Source: an uncultured bacterium (GTDB lineage Bacteria > Bacteroidota > Rhodothermia > Rhodothermales > Rubricoccaceae). From it: a stretch of 64,000 bases of DNA. A program made the translations under genes and the position numbers. Each line of letters begins with the position of its first letter. Position 1 is the stretch's first letter. Below the pieces are notes generated by a model. It saw only the letters and a list, made by a program, of their open reading frames with translations. It searched no databases and was not told where the DNA came from. Shown here in pieces: positions 8,969-17,573 of the stretch. The stretch covers positions 62,001 through 126,000 of the forward strand of contig CANLSR010000006.1 of assembly GCA_947493945.1 (NCBI GenBank), read 5' to 3'.

Positions 8969-9649
8969 GTGATCGTCGCCATCGACGGACCCGCCGGGTC
9001 CGGGAAAAGCACGACGGCGCGCGCGGTGGCCGACCGGCTCGGGTGGCTCTACCTCGACACCGGCGCCATGTACCGGGCCGTCGGGCTCGCCTTCCGGGCG
9101 CAGGGCCTCCCGTTCACCGACGCCGCCGCCCGCACGCTGCTCCCCGGCCTCGACGTCCGCCTCCACCCCCACCCCGACGGAACGCGCGTGACCTTGGACG
9201 GCCACGACGTGACGGACGGGATCCGGACGGCGCAGGCGGCCGACGACGCCTCGCAGGTCAGCAAGCTCGGGCCCGTCCGCCAAGCCATGGTCGCTCTGCA
9301 GCGGCGCGTGGCAGACGGGCAGGACGTGGTGGTGGAGGGGCGCGACATCGGCACCGTGGTCTTCCCCGGCGCCGAGGTCAAGTTCTTTCTGATCGCGGAC
9401 CTCGACACCCGCGCGTCTCGGCGCCTCGCCCAATCGGGCGGCGCGCAGGCGCGCGGATCCGACGGCGGCCTCGCGGCGTTCCAAACGGTCCGGTCGGCCC
9501 TGGCCGACCGCGACCAGCGCGACCAGAGCCGGGCCATCGCCCCGCTCAAGGCCGCGCCCGACGCCGTCGTGCTCGACACGACCGGCCTCACCATCGACCA
9601 GCAGGTCGAGCACGTCCTGGACGCCGTCCGGACGGCCTCGCCCGGCTGA
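8969..9649 (+). CDS. cmk: Cytidylate kinase
   Basis: 226 residues, the standard length. It phosphorylates CMP and dCMP with ATP. The P-loop is IDGPAGSGKST (residues 5-15), followed by LYLDTGAMYRAVGL, DDASQVSKLGPVR and the catalytic EGRDIGTVVFPGAEVKFF, all typical of Cmk. The C-terminal ADRDQRDQSRAIAPLKAA segment is the conserved lid/nucleotide-binding region. It starts at GTG 8969, directly at MIVAIDGPAG, with no room for an earlier start. cmk immediately upstream of rpsA is a very widespread arrangement and supports both calls. Confidence 0.96.
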   Translation: MIVAIDGPAGSGKSTTARAVADRLGWLYLDTGAMYRAVGLAFRAQGLPFTDAAARTLLPGLDVRLHPHPDGTRVTLDGHDVTDGIRTAQAADDASQVSKLGPVRQAMVALQRRVADGQDVVVEGRDIGTVVFPGAEVKFFLIADLDTRASRRLAQSGGAQARGSDGGLAAFQTVRSALADRDQRDQSRAIAPLKAAPDAVVLDTTGLTIDQQVEHVLDAVRTASPG

Positions 9650-9775
9650 CCTTCGCTTCCGGCTGGCGGCGCTCCTGAGAGGAGGCGCCCCGGTCGTTTC
9701 TCTCGACTCAAAACCCCCGCGGCGCCCGTCCTCACCTCTCACCCTCATGGGTGGCCGGGCGCCGACACTCTCTTT

Positions 9776-12499
9776 ATGGCAGACAACCCCCAGAACGCGC
9801 CGCAGGACGGCGCCCCCGCGACCGAGACCGACGCCCCCACGGGCGACGGGTCCACGGGCGCACCCCAGCCCGCCGCCACCGACCCGACCGGCGCCGCCTC
9901 GGCACCCGACGCAGGCAACACCGACACGGTCTCCGAAGCCTCCACCGAGACCGCCAGCGCGGACGCGCCGGAGGCCGAGGAGGGCTTGCTCGACAAAGTC
10001 CGCCACGCCGCGAGCGACGCCGTTGAGGCGGTCGAACACGTGGTCGAAGACGTCGCCGACGCCGTCAAGTCTGTCGCTGGCACCGTGGCCGATGTCGTGT
10101 CGGACGCACGCGAGACCGTCACCGAGACGGTTCCTCAGCCCGTCGCCGACGCTTTGCCCTCGGGCGACGGCGCCTCGACGGCCGCCACGTTGGGCTACAC
10201 CGGCAAGAACATCGGCCGGACCATCTCGATCGACGAGCTTAACGAGGTCGACGAGAAAAACGCCGGCGTCTCCGGCATCGGCGCCTCCAGCCAGGTCATG
10301 GACCGCGGCCAGGCGCCGGACGAGATGACCGACCTCTACTCGCGCTCGCTGAGCGAGGTCGAGGCCGACCAGATCGTGACCGGCACCGTCGTCGGGCTGA
10401 CCGACAAGGAGGTCGTGGTCGACATCGGCTTCAAGTCCGACGGCGTCGTCGCCAAGAACGAGTTTGGCGAGACGCCCGTGCTGGGCGACCAGATCGACGT
10501 CTACGTCGAGCGCCTGGAGGACCGCCGCGGCCAGCTGACGCTGAGCTACGAGATGGCCATCGACAAGCTCCGGTGGAACATCATCGACGAGGCGCTCGAC
10601 ACGGGCGCCGTGATCGAGGGCGAGATCGTCAAGCGGATCAAGGGCGGCATGATCGTGAACCTGTTGGGTTCCGAGGCCTTCCTGCCCGGTAGCCAGGTCG
10701 ACGTCCGCCCGGTGCGCGACTTCGACGTCTACATCGGCAAGATGATGGAGTTCAAGGTGGTCAAGACCAACCCGGGCAACGGGAACGTCGTGATCAGCCA
10801 CAAGGCGCTGATCGAGAAGGACCTCCAGGAGCAGCGCAAGCACATCCTGGACTCGCTCGAAGTCGGTCAGGTGCTCGAGGGACAGGTCAAGAACATCGTC
10901 AACTTCGGCGCCTTCGTCGACCTGGGCGGCGTCGACGGCCTGCTCCACATCACCGACCTCTCGTGGGGCCGCGTCGGCCACCCGTCCGAGGTGCTGGAGC
11001 TGGACCAGAAGATCAACATCGTCGTCCTGGACTACGACAAGGAGCGCCAGCGGATCTCGCTGGGCTACAAGCAGCTCCAGGAGCACCCGTGGGAGAACCT
11101 GGCCGAGCGCCTGGTCGAGGGCATGACGCTCGAAGGCCGCGTGGTCTCGATCACCGACTACGGCGCGTTCGTCGAGATCGAGCCCGGCATCGAAGGCCTG
11201 GTCCACATCTCGGAGATGTCGTGGACGGAGCACGTCAAGCACCCCACGCAGCGCGTGCAGCTGGGCCAGGACGTCCAGGTCAAGGTGCTCAAGGTGGACG
11301 AGGACACCAAAAAGATCTCGCTCGGCATGAAGCAGCTCGAGCCCGACCCGTGGGAGGGCCTGCTGGCGCGCTTCCCGGTCGGCACGATCACGCGCGGCAA
11401 GGTCCGCAACATCACCACGTTCGGCGCCTTCGTCGAGATCGAGCAGGGTATCGACGGACTCGTCCACGTGTCCGACCTGTCGTGGACGCGCCGCGTCAAG
11501 CACCCGTCCGAGGTGGTCAAGAAGGGCATGGAGCTCGACGTGATCGTCCTGGACATCGACATCGCGCAGCGGCGGATCTCGCTGGGCCACAAGCAGGTCT
11601 CGACCGACCCGTGGTCGAAGGTGGCCGAGGTCTACGCCGAGGGCGCCGACGCCACCGGCATCGTGTCCGAGATCAACGACGGCGGCCTGGTGGTCGACCT
11701 CCCGTTGGACGTCGAGGCCTTCGTGCCGGCGTCGCACCTGCAGCGCGGCGGCCGTCCGATGGACGCCTACCAGATCGGCGACGAGCTCGAGCTCCAGACG
11801 ATCCGGATGGACCGCGACGACCGCGAGCTGGTGATGTCGGAGACGGCCAAGGCCCGGGCCTCGGAGCGCGCCGAGCGCTTCAACGAGCGCCAGGCCAAGC
11901 AGCAGGAGTTCAAGCAGGAGCGGAAGCAGGTCGAGTCCTACGGCCGCAACCAGAGTGGCCCGGCCACGCTGGGCGAGCTCTCCGGGCTGGCCGCGCTGCG
12001 CGAGCAGATGGCCGACGCCGAGGCCAAGGCGGTGTCCACCGAGGACACCAACGAGCCGCCGGTGACGGTGGCCGGCGCCTCGACCGACGTCGAGGGCCAG
12101 GTCGGCAAGGGCACGAGCGCCCCGCAACCCGACGTGCCGCGCGGCTCCGCCGAGGAGACCCGCCAGCGCGTCGAGGAGACCGGCAACGTGCCGCCGTCGA
12201 CCAGCTCGCAGGCGGCCTTCGAGTCGCCCTCGACGCCCGAGGAGGGCTCGCTCGCCTCGGCGGTCGACACCGCCGTCGGCGAGGAGACGCCGACGACCGA
12301 CGTGACCACCGGCGCCGACTACGAGGGGCCGAACGTGGAGACGCCGGCCGACGTCAAGACGCCCGACGTGCTCTCCAAGCCGGCCGGCCAGGTCGTCGAG
12401 GAGGCGCTGCAGGGCGAGGGCGCCGACGAGACGGCGGACACCGAGCTGGGCAAGGCCTCGGCCGACATCCAGGGCGACCTGGACGACGCCAAGGAGTAA
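9776..12499 (+). CDS. rpsA: Ribosomal protein S1 with long N- and C-terminal extensions
   Basis: 907 residues, against about 560 in E. coli. Six S1 (OB-fold) repeats occupy about residues 198-690: QIVTGTVVGLTDKEVVVDIG, VIEGEIVKRIKGGMIVNLLG, LEGQVKNIVNFGAFVDLGG, LEGRVVSITDYGAFVEIEPG, TRGKVRNITTFGAFVEIEQG and ATGIVSEINDGGLVVDLPL. S1 binds mRNA on the 30S subunit and helps initiation, which matters in a lineage that mostly lacks Shine-Dalgarno sites. The first 197 residues are Ala/Asp/Glu/Thr-rich with an amphipathic stretch (VRHAASDAVEAVEHVVEDVA). The last 217 are acidic and Gly/Thr/Glu-rich. Both look disordered and have no counterpart in model S1 proteins. No ribosome-binding site precedes ATG 9776. 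Confidence 0.93.
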   Translation: MADNPQNAPQDGAPATETDAPTGDGSTGAPQPAATDPTGAASAPDAGNTDTVSEASTETASADAPEAEEGLLDKVRHAASDAVEAVEHVVEDVADAVKSVAGTVADVVSDARETVTETVPQPVADALPSGDGASTAATLGYTGKNIGRTISIDELNEVDEKNAGVSGIGASSQVMDRGQAPDEMTDLYSRSLSEVEADQIVTGTVVGLTDKEVVVDIGFKSDGVVAKNEFGETPVLGDQIDVYVERLEDRRGQLTLSYEMAIDKLRWNIIDEALDTGAVIEGEIVKRIKGGMIVNLLGSEAFLPGSQVDVRPVRDFDVYIGKMMEFKVVKTNPGNGNVVISHKALIEKDLQEQRKHILDSLEVGQVLEGQVKNIVNFGAFVDLGGVDGLLHITDLSWGRVGHPSEVLELDQKINIVVLDYDKERQRISLGYKQLQEHPWENLAERLVEGMTLEGRVVSITDYGAFVEIEPGIEGLVHISEMSWTEHVKHPTQRVQLGQDVQVKVLKVDEDTKKISLGMKQLEPDPWEGLLARFPVGTITRGKVRNITTFGAFVEIEQGIDGLVHVSDLSWTRRVKHPSEVVKKGMELDVIVLDIDIAQRRISLGHKQVSTDPWSKVAEVYAEGADATGIVSEINDGGLVVDLPLDVEAFVPASHLQRGGRPMDAYQIGDELELQTIRMDRDDRELVMSETAKARASERAERFNERQAKQQEFKQERKQVESYGRNQSGPATLGELSGLAALREQMADAEAKAVSTEDTNEPPVTVAGASTDVEGQVGKGTSAPQPDVPRGSAEETRQRVEETGNVPPSTSSQAAFESPSTPEEGSLASAVDTAVGEETPTTDVTTGADYEGPNVETPADVKTPDVLSKPAGQVVEEALQGEGADETADTELGKASADIQGDLDDAKE

Positions 12500-12670
12500 C
12501 CCTCCGGCTCGGACAAGGACCAGGGCGGCGGCTTCTCCGGAGGCCGCCGCTCTTTTGTGCCCGTCCCGCTGGCGGTCGTTCTCGAGCGGTTGCTCTCGGC
12601 GGCGGCGACCACCAGTGGGGCGGAGCCGCGCGCGGGCGCGTGCGTTGGACCCGTCCTCTCTCCCCGGCCC

Positions 12671-14248
12671 ATGATCGACGCCCCCACGCTCCGCACCCTG
12701 TCCGACCTCGTCGGCCCCGAGCGCGCCTTCCTGACCGTCTACCTCGACGACGCCGACGACGCCTCGGTGCTGGAGGCCGACCTCGACCGGATCCGCGCGC
12801 TCCTGTCCGACCAGCCCGTCGAGGCCGAGCACTTCGAAGAGAGCCTGGCCACCGTCCGCCGCTTGCTCGACGAGAACTCGGCGCCGGCGGACGGCTCGCT
12901 GGCGGTGTTCGCCTCTTGGGCGGCGGGGCTGGGCAAGGCGTACACGCTCCCCGAGCCCGTCGGCTCTCGCGTCTGGATGGGCGACGCGCCCTACGTCCGG
13001 CCGGCCTACGAGATGCTGGACGAGCACGAGCCCTACGCCGTCGCGGTCCTGGACAACACGAGCGCCCGGATCTACCTCGTGGAGCCGGACGAGGTGGACG
13101 AGGCCGGCCGCGTGCGCGGCGACGTCAAGAACCGCGTCAAAAAGGGCGGGTGGAGCCAGAAGCGCTACGCCCGCCGCCGCGACAAGCAGATCGAGGCCTA
13201 CGCCACCGAGGTCGCCGACGGGCTGGCGGCGCTGGCCGAGGAGCGCTCGTACGCCCGCCTGGTGCTGGTCGGCTCCGACGAACCGGTCCAGGCCGTCACG
13301 GCCGCGCTACGCACTGACCTCGCCGACCTGCTGGTCGGGACGGACTCGCTCGATGGGAACGCGTCCCCGGAGGAGGCGCTGGAGGTGGCCGCCGAGCTGG
13401 CCGAGCAGGGCGAGCGCGACGCCGAGCGCGAGCTGTGGGCCGAGATCCGAGAGCAGGGGATGGGCCCGGGCCTGGCCGCTTTCGGCGCCACGTCGGTGAT
13501 GGAGGGCCTGCGCGAGCACCGCGTCGAGGCGGTCTTGGTGGACCGCGAGCTGGCCCTCGACGGCACCAAGTGCCGCACGTGCGGGACGGTGGCCCACGGC
13601 ACGCCCGACACGTGCGGCGTCTGCGGCTCGTCCGACGTGTTCCGCCTAGACCTGGTGGAGGCCATGACGGAGCAGGCCGCCCGCACCAGCGCCGAGGTCG
13701 ACTTCGCGGACCCGTTCGACGCGCTGTCCGAGGTCGGCGGGGTGGCCGCGCTGCTCCGGTACTCGCTCCGCGAGAACGACGCGGAGCGCGAGGAGCGCGA
13801 GCGCCGCGAGCAGGCCGAGCAAGCTCTGCGCGAGCGCGAGCGCCGCGAAGCCGAGGCGCCGCCCGCCGGCCCGGTCCCGGACGAGGTCGACTCCGCACCC
13901 GCTCCGGCCGCGGCGCCGGCCCCGCTCACGCCAGCCGCGGAACCCGCCGACGAGCCCGCGCCAGCCCCGATCGCGGAGCCAGTCCCGATCGCGGAGCCGG
14001 CCGCCGAATCGCCCGACGAGCGGGCGGTAGAGCCCGCCGAGCGGTCGGCCCCGGAGCCGGTCTCGCCCGACCCTGAGCCCCGGGCGCGTCCGAAGGAGAC
14101 GCGCGCCCTCGACCGCCCGCCCGCCCCCACGCCTGCCGTGGCGGAAGAGACGCCGGCCGCTGCAGACGGGCCGTCCCGGAAGGTGCTCCTGTGGGCGCTG
14201 CTCCTCGTCGTCCTGGCAGTCGTAGCAGCCGTCCTCATCGTCGGATGA
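12671..14248 (+). CDS. Bacterial eRF1/Pelota-like protein with C-terminal membrane anchor
   Basis: 525 residues. The layout follows archaeo-eukaryotic release-factor (baeRF-type) proteins: an N-terminal alpha/beta domain (1-115), a middle domain (about 120-260) and a third domain with a zinc ribbon (CRTCG near 300, CGVCG near 314). In the middle domain the loop GGWSQKRYARRR (about 159-170) occupies the place of the GGQ loop that hydrolyses peptidyl-tRNA in eRF1; here it is GGWSQ. After residue 400 comes a charged helix (EREERERREQAEQALRERER), a Pro/Ala/Glu-rich linker of about 90 residues, and a final hydrophobic helix (LLWALLLVVLAVVAAVLIVG), as in tail-anchored proteins. A role in ribosome rescue is inferred from the family and from its place after rpsA. 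Confidence 0.72.
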   Translation: MIDAPTLRTLSDLVGPERAFLTVYLDDADDASVLEADLDRIRALLSDQPVEAEHFEESLATVRRLLDENSAPADGSLAVFASWAAGLGKAYTLPEPVGSRVWMGDAPYVRPAYEMLDEHEPYAVAVLDNTSARIYLVEPDEVDEAGRVRGDVKNRVKKGGWSQKRYARRRDKQIEAYATEVADGLAALAEERSYARLVLVGSDEPVQAVTAALRTDLADLLVGTDSLDGNASPEEALEVAAELAEQGERDAERELWAEIREQGMGPGLAAFGATSVMEGLREHRVEAVLVDRELALDGTKCRTCGTVAHGTPDTCGVCGSSDVFRLDLVEAMTEQAARTSAEVDFADPFDALSEVGGVAALLRYSLRENDAEREERERREQAEQALRERERREAEAPPAGPVPDEVDSAPAPAAAPAPLTPAAEPADEPAPAPIAEPVPIAEPAAESPDERAVEPAERSAPEPVSPDPEPRARPKETRALDRPPAPTPAVAEETPAAADGPSRKVLLWALLLVVLAVVAAVLIVG

Positions 14249-14311
14249 CCGCGTCCGCTGCGAGCCGACCGGGCGAGCCGGCGGCCTCCCCAACGAGATC
14301 CCCCTAAGCCG

Positions 14312-14764
14312 ATGCCCCCCGACGAGACGACCGACGACAAGGCCCACGCCGGCCGCCAGTCCGGCGACGGCCCGCCCCGCGCCGCCGGCGACGGGCGCCA
14401 GCGGCTCACGCCCGAGCAGCACCGCGTGCTCCGCGAGGGCGGCACCGAGCGCGCGTTTACCGGTGCCTACCACGACGAGAAGGCGGACGGCCTCTACCGG
14501 TGCGCCGGCTGCGGCGCCGCGCTGTTCAGCAGCCGCGCCAAGTTCGACTCCGGCAGCGGCTGGCCCAGCTTCGCCGAGGCCGTCGGCCAGAACGTGACGT
14601 TGCGCGACGACCTGTCGCACAAGATGCGGCGCATCGAGGCCGTCTGCGCGTCGTGCGGCGGGCACCTGGGCCACTTGTTCGACGACGGCCCGCGCGACCG
14701 GGGCGGCCTGCGCTACTGCGTCAACTCCGCCGCGCTCGTGCTCGACCGCGAGCCGTCCAGCTAG
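14312..14764 (+). CDS. msrB: Peptide-methionine (R)-S-oxide reductase
   Basis: 150 residues. It reduces methionine-R-sulfoxide in oxidised proteins. The zinc-binding pairs CAGCG and CASCGGHLGHLF are present. FDSGSGWPSF is the MsrB substrate-binding signature. The catalytic Cys lies in LRYCVNSAAL near the C-terminus. The first 35 residues are polar and probably disordered; they contain no signal peptide, so the protein is likely cytosolic. The gene follows the eRF1-like gene by 63 bases on the same strand and ends at a long palindrome. Confidence 0.95.
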   Translation: MPPDETTDDKAHAGRQSGDGPPRAAGDGRQRLTPEQHRVLREGGTERAFTGAYHDEKADGLYRCAGCGAALFSSRAKFDSGSGWPSFAEAVGQNVTLRDDLSHKMRRIEAVCASCGGHLGHLFDDGPRDRGGLRYCVNSAALVLDREPSS

Positions 14765-14765
14765 C

Positions 14766-14822
14766 GCCGCCCGCTGGCGGTCGGTTTGGGCGCGTCGCCG
14801 AGCGGTGCCGCCAGCGGGCGGC
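14766..14822. repeat. 15-bp perfect inverted repeat after msrB
   Basis: GCCGCCCGCTGGCGG (14766-14780) and its exact complement CCGCCAGCGGGCGGC (14808-14822) flank a 27-base spacer, starting two bases after the msrB stop. Position suggests a transcript-end hairpin. The arm contains the GCTGGCGG octamer shared with the other palindromes. Confidence 0.85.
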
Positions 14823-14860
14823 CAACTCCGAGTACCGGTGCCGGCGGCGCTCCACCCGCT

Positions 14861-14888
14861 GGATTCCCGCGTGCGCGGGAACGACGGC
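14861..14888 (+). repeat. Dispersed GGATTCCCGC...GCGGGAA hairpin repeat, copy 1
   Basis: TTCCCGC (14864-14870) and GCGGGAA (14875-14881) form a perfect 7-bp stem with loop GTGC. The flanks GGA and CGACGGC are shared with the copy near 29549-29573, which lies in the opposite orientation and has an identical 18-base core. It resembles dRS3/REP-like small dispersed repeats of other bacteria. Confidence 0.75.
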
Positions 14889-15182
14889 GCGGGGGAGCGA
14901 GCCCAGCGACGTAGGCCCTAGGTTCTGCGCGGGACCTCGTCATCCTGGGAGCTAGCGAAGGGTTTCGACGCCGATGCACCGGGCCCTCGAATCTGGTTCC
15001 TACGGCCGACCGACTCTGAGCTGAGATGGCTGCGCCGTCGCTGCCGGTCCTTCGCTTCGCTCAGGGTGACGGTCTTTGCGAGTTTCCGTGTAGGTCCCTA
15101 GAGAGTCAGCGGGCTGAACGCTCAGCCGCACGAGGCTGGGGCGAGATGGTCGGGCGAAGCTAGGACTGGCGGTGACGAGAGT

Positions 15183-16733
15183 CTACCGACCGCGCAGCCA
15201 GCGGACCGGGTCGACGGCGTTGCCGCCCTGGTAGAGCGCGAAGAACAGCTGGGCGCCGCGCCGCTCGCTGGCGGTCCCGGCGCGGCCGACCACCTGGCCG
15301 GCCTGGACGCGCTGGCCCTGGCTTACCACCACCTGGGACAGGTTGCCGTAGAGCGTCACGAACTCGCCGTGCGTTACCATGACGTAGGTCCCGTACGTCG
15401 GGATCGTGCCGACGCGCTGGACGACGCCCTCGAAGACGGACCGGGCCGGCGCGCCCGCGCTGGCGGAGATGTCGATGCCTGGCGACGACGTCTGAGTGTT
15501 GTGCACCGGGTCCGTGCGCGTGCCAAAGCGGCCCGTCACCGTCCCGTCGACGGGCCAGGGCAGGCGGCCGCGGTTCTGGCTGAACGAGCCCGTCAGGTCG
15601 GCCGAGCGGTCGGCGGCCGGCGCGGGGGCAGGACGCGCTGGCGCCGGACGGGGCGGCGCCGTGCGCACCGGCTCGGGCGCGGGCCGCGCGGCCGGTCGGG
15701 GGGCGGGCCGTGGGGCCGGCGCGGCCTCGACGGGAGCCGGCCGAGGCTCCGGTCGGGCCTCCGCGATGGGCGGAGACTCGGTCCGCGGCGTCGGCGCGTT
15801 GCGGCGGCGCTCGGCGTCCCGAGCCACCCGAGCGGCCTCATCGGCACGGCGCTGCGTCTCGGCCGCGCGCGCCGCCTCCGCCCGCCGGGCGGATTCGGCT
15901 TGGCGAGCGGCCTCGGCTTGCCGGGCGGCCTCCGCCACACGCGCGGCCTCCGCCTGGCGCGCGGCTTCGGCCTGGGCGGCGGCGCGGGCGGCGGCCTCGC
16001 GCTGCTGGCGCTCCTGCTCGGCGCGGCGCCGCTCCTGGGCCACCAGCTCCTGGACCACGCTCGCCAGCTGCTGCGCGTCGGTCTTGCGCTGCTGGAGGTC
16101 GCGCTCCAGGCGCCCGCGCCGCCCGCGGAGCTCCGTCACCAGCGCCTCGCGCTCGCGGCGGCTCGTCGCCAGCCGCTGCTGCTCGGCCTGGCCCTGCTGG
16201 AGCAGCCGCTGCGTCTCCTCCAGCGACGTGCGGACGGCCTGCTCGCGCCCTCGGAGCTCGCCCGTCTTCTGCGCGATCCGGTCCACCTGGCCCCGCCGCC
16301 GCTGGGCAAACTGCTGGAGGTAGCGCGCGCGGACGACCATCTGGTTGACCGAGCCGGCGGCCAGGATCAGCGCCAGGCTGTTGCGGCGGCCGTGCATGTA
16401 GGCGTGGCGCGCGCGGCGCCGGTACGACTCTTTGGCCTCGCGGATCTCGTTTTCGAGCCGGCCGATGGACTTCCGCAGCGTCTCGGTCTCGCCCTGGATG
16501 GTGCCGATCTGGGTCCGGTAGCCTGACACCAGCTCCTCGCGCAGCTGGATCTCGGCGTCCATGCCGCGAACGGCCTCCACCGCCGTCGCCTCCCGGCCAC
16601 GCGCCTGCCGGACCTGGCGCTCGACCGATGTGATCTGGCTCTGCAGCGACGTCAGGCGGCGTTGCGTGGCCGCCCGGTCCTGAGCCAGGCTCGGGACCGC
16701 GACCAGGGCGACGAGAAAGACGATGCGGCGCAT
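15183..16733 (-). CDS. EnvC-like murein hydrolase activator with degenerate LytM domain
   Basis: 516 residues. A signal peptide (MRRIVFLVALVAVPSLAQ) is followed by a long coiled coil (about 20-260; RLTSLQSQITSVERQVRQ, LRKSIGRLENEIREAKESYR). Next is an Ala/Arg/Glu repeat region (QAEAARQAEAARVAEAARQA), a proline-rich linker, and a C-terminal LytM/M23 domain (about 405-516). The zinc ligands of active M23 peptidases are mostly missing. SSPGIDI stands where HxxxD is expected (only Asp kept), YGNLS replaces YAHLS, and GAQLFFALY replaces HLHFE. As in EnvC and NlpD, this fits an activator of peptidoglycan amidases rather than a peptidase. It is followed upstream by DUF4292 and TPR genes, a known Bacteroidota neighbourhood. 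Confidence 0.85.
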   Translation of the reverse strand: MRRIVFLVALVAVPSLAQDRAATQRRLTSLQSQITSVERQVRQARGREATAVEAVRGMDAEIQLREELVSGYRTQIGTIQGETETLRKSIGRLENEIREAKESYRRRARHAYMHGRRNSLALILAAGSVNQMVVRARYLQQFAQRRRGQVDRIAQKTGELRGREQAVRTSLEETQRLLQQGQAEQQRLATSRREREALVTELRGRRGRLERDLQQRKTDAQQLASVVQELVAQERRRAEQERQQREAAARAAAQAEAARQAEAARVAEAARQAEAARQAESARRAEAARAAETQRRADEAARVARDAERRRNAPTPRTESPPIAEARPEPRPAPVEAAPAPRPAPRPAARPAPEPVRTAPPRPAPARPAPAPAADRSADLTGSFSQNRGRLPWPVDGTVTGRFGTRTDPVHNTQTSSPGIDISASAGAPARSVFEGVVQRVGTIPTYGTYVMVTHGEFVTLYGNLSQVVVSQGQRVQAGQVVGRAGTASERRGAQLFFALYQGGNAVDPVRWLRGR

Positions 16734-16789
16734 AGGGGGAGTGTCGGCGGCCCGGGCCCAAAAGGTAAGGACGGGCGCGGCGGCTCCGA

Positions 16790-17569
16790 TCAGCGCGTCT
16801 CGATGGTCTCGTAGTCCGCCGGGCGCACAAAGCGTAGGCGCAGGTCGTCGGGGTTGACCACCAGCCGCCGGTGCTCCAGGCTGACCGTCGTTCCGGCGCC
16901 CGCCAGCCGGACGCGCCGCGGCAGCACGACGCCGTCGACGGTGTCGAACGCCTCGACGGTCTGCTCGCCCACCTGGCGGCCGTCGGCGTCGAACTCGACC
17001 ACGCGCACCACGCGCCACACCGACGGGTCGACGGTGTAGGCCCGGCTCCCGACGCCGCCGGGCAAGCGCCCGGTCAGCTGGTACCGCCCGTCGGCGGCGG
17101 CGAGCGACCAGTCGACGTCGCGCTCGGGGACGAGCAGGCCCAGCGCCGCGCGCGCGATCCGCCCGTCGACGCTGGCGCCGGGCACGACGGCGTCGGCGGC
17201 CGAGAGCGGCCCCAGCAGGAACTGCCGCTGGATCTTGTTGATGACGAACGCCGAGTCGGCCGTGAGCAGCGCCCGCCCGCCCTCGATCCCCAGCGGCCCG
17301 CGGACCGTCACGACCACGCTGTCCGCCAGCCGGGCGCGGAGGCTGAACGTGGCGCTCTGGCTCTCGGTCGGGCTCGTGAACGACAGGGCGCCGTCGGCCG
17401 CTATGCTCTGGACCGGCGCCACCGACGCCTCGACGGCCCCGATCACCGCGCCCACCGAGTGGTCCGGGTAGCCGGCGGGCACCTCCCCCGCCGGCGCGTC
17501 GGTGACGAGCGGTCGGGGGAGGCAGCCGCCCAAGGCCAGGGCGAGCACGAGAGCAACGCGACGGGTCAC
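16790..17569 (-). CDS. DUF4292 lipoprotein
   Basis: 259 residues. The signal peptide VTRRVALVLALALGGC ends in a lipobox. Family features are the early helix-strand segment (VGAVIGAVEASVAPVQSIAA), the beta-rich core (VVVTVRGPLGIEGGRALLTA, SAFVINKIQRQFLLGPLS) and a late segment with VVRVVEFDADGRQ. DUF4292 has a fold related to LolA/LolB, so an envelope lipid- or lipoprotein-handling role is possible but unproven. GTG 17569 begins four bases after the TPR gene's stop; no ATG gives a signal peptide. It is the middle gene of a TPR-DUF4292-EnvC set. Confidence 0.8.
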   Translation of the reverse strand: MTRRVALVLALALGGCLPRPLVTDAPAGEVPAGYPDHSVGAVIGAVEASVAPVQSIAADGALSFTSPTESQSATFSLRARLADSVVVTVRGPLGIEGGRALLTADSAFVINKIQRQFLLGPLSAADAVVPGASVDGRIARAALGLLVPERDVDWSLAAADGRYQLTGRLPGGVGSRAYTVDPSVWRVVRVVEFDADGRQVGEQTVEAFDTVDGVVLPRRVRLAGAGTTVSLEHRRLVVNPDDLRLRFVRPADYETIETR

Positions 17570-17573
17570 GGGA

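Larger units (their letters stand above)
14765..15182. other. Intergenic region carrying three unrelated short repeats
   Basis: No gene is recognisable in these 418 bases between the convergent msrB and EnvC-like genes. They hold the palindrome after msrB, a TTCCCGC/GCGGGAA hairpin repeat (14861-14888), and two stretches resembling the widespread TCATCCTGAGCGAAGCGAAGG-type dispersed repeat: GTCATCCTGGGAGCTAGCGA from 14939, and GGTCCTTCGCTTCGCTCAGG with the following GTGACGG at 15047-15073 in the other orientation. The rest is unique sequence of lower GC. Confidence 0.6.

Noticed and set aside
8921..13027. 1368-residue minus-strand open frame opposite cmk and rpsA
   Set aside because: Low-complexity Val/Asp/Leu/Arg sequence that is the antisense of the well-supported rpsA and neighbours; a GC-rich artefact.
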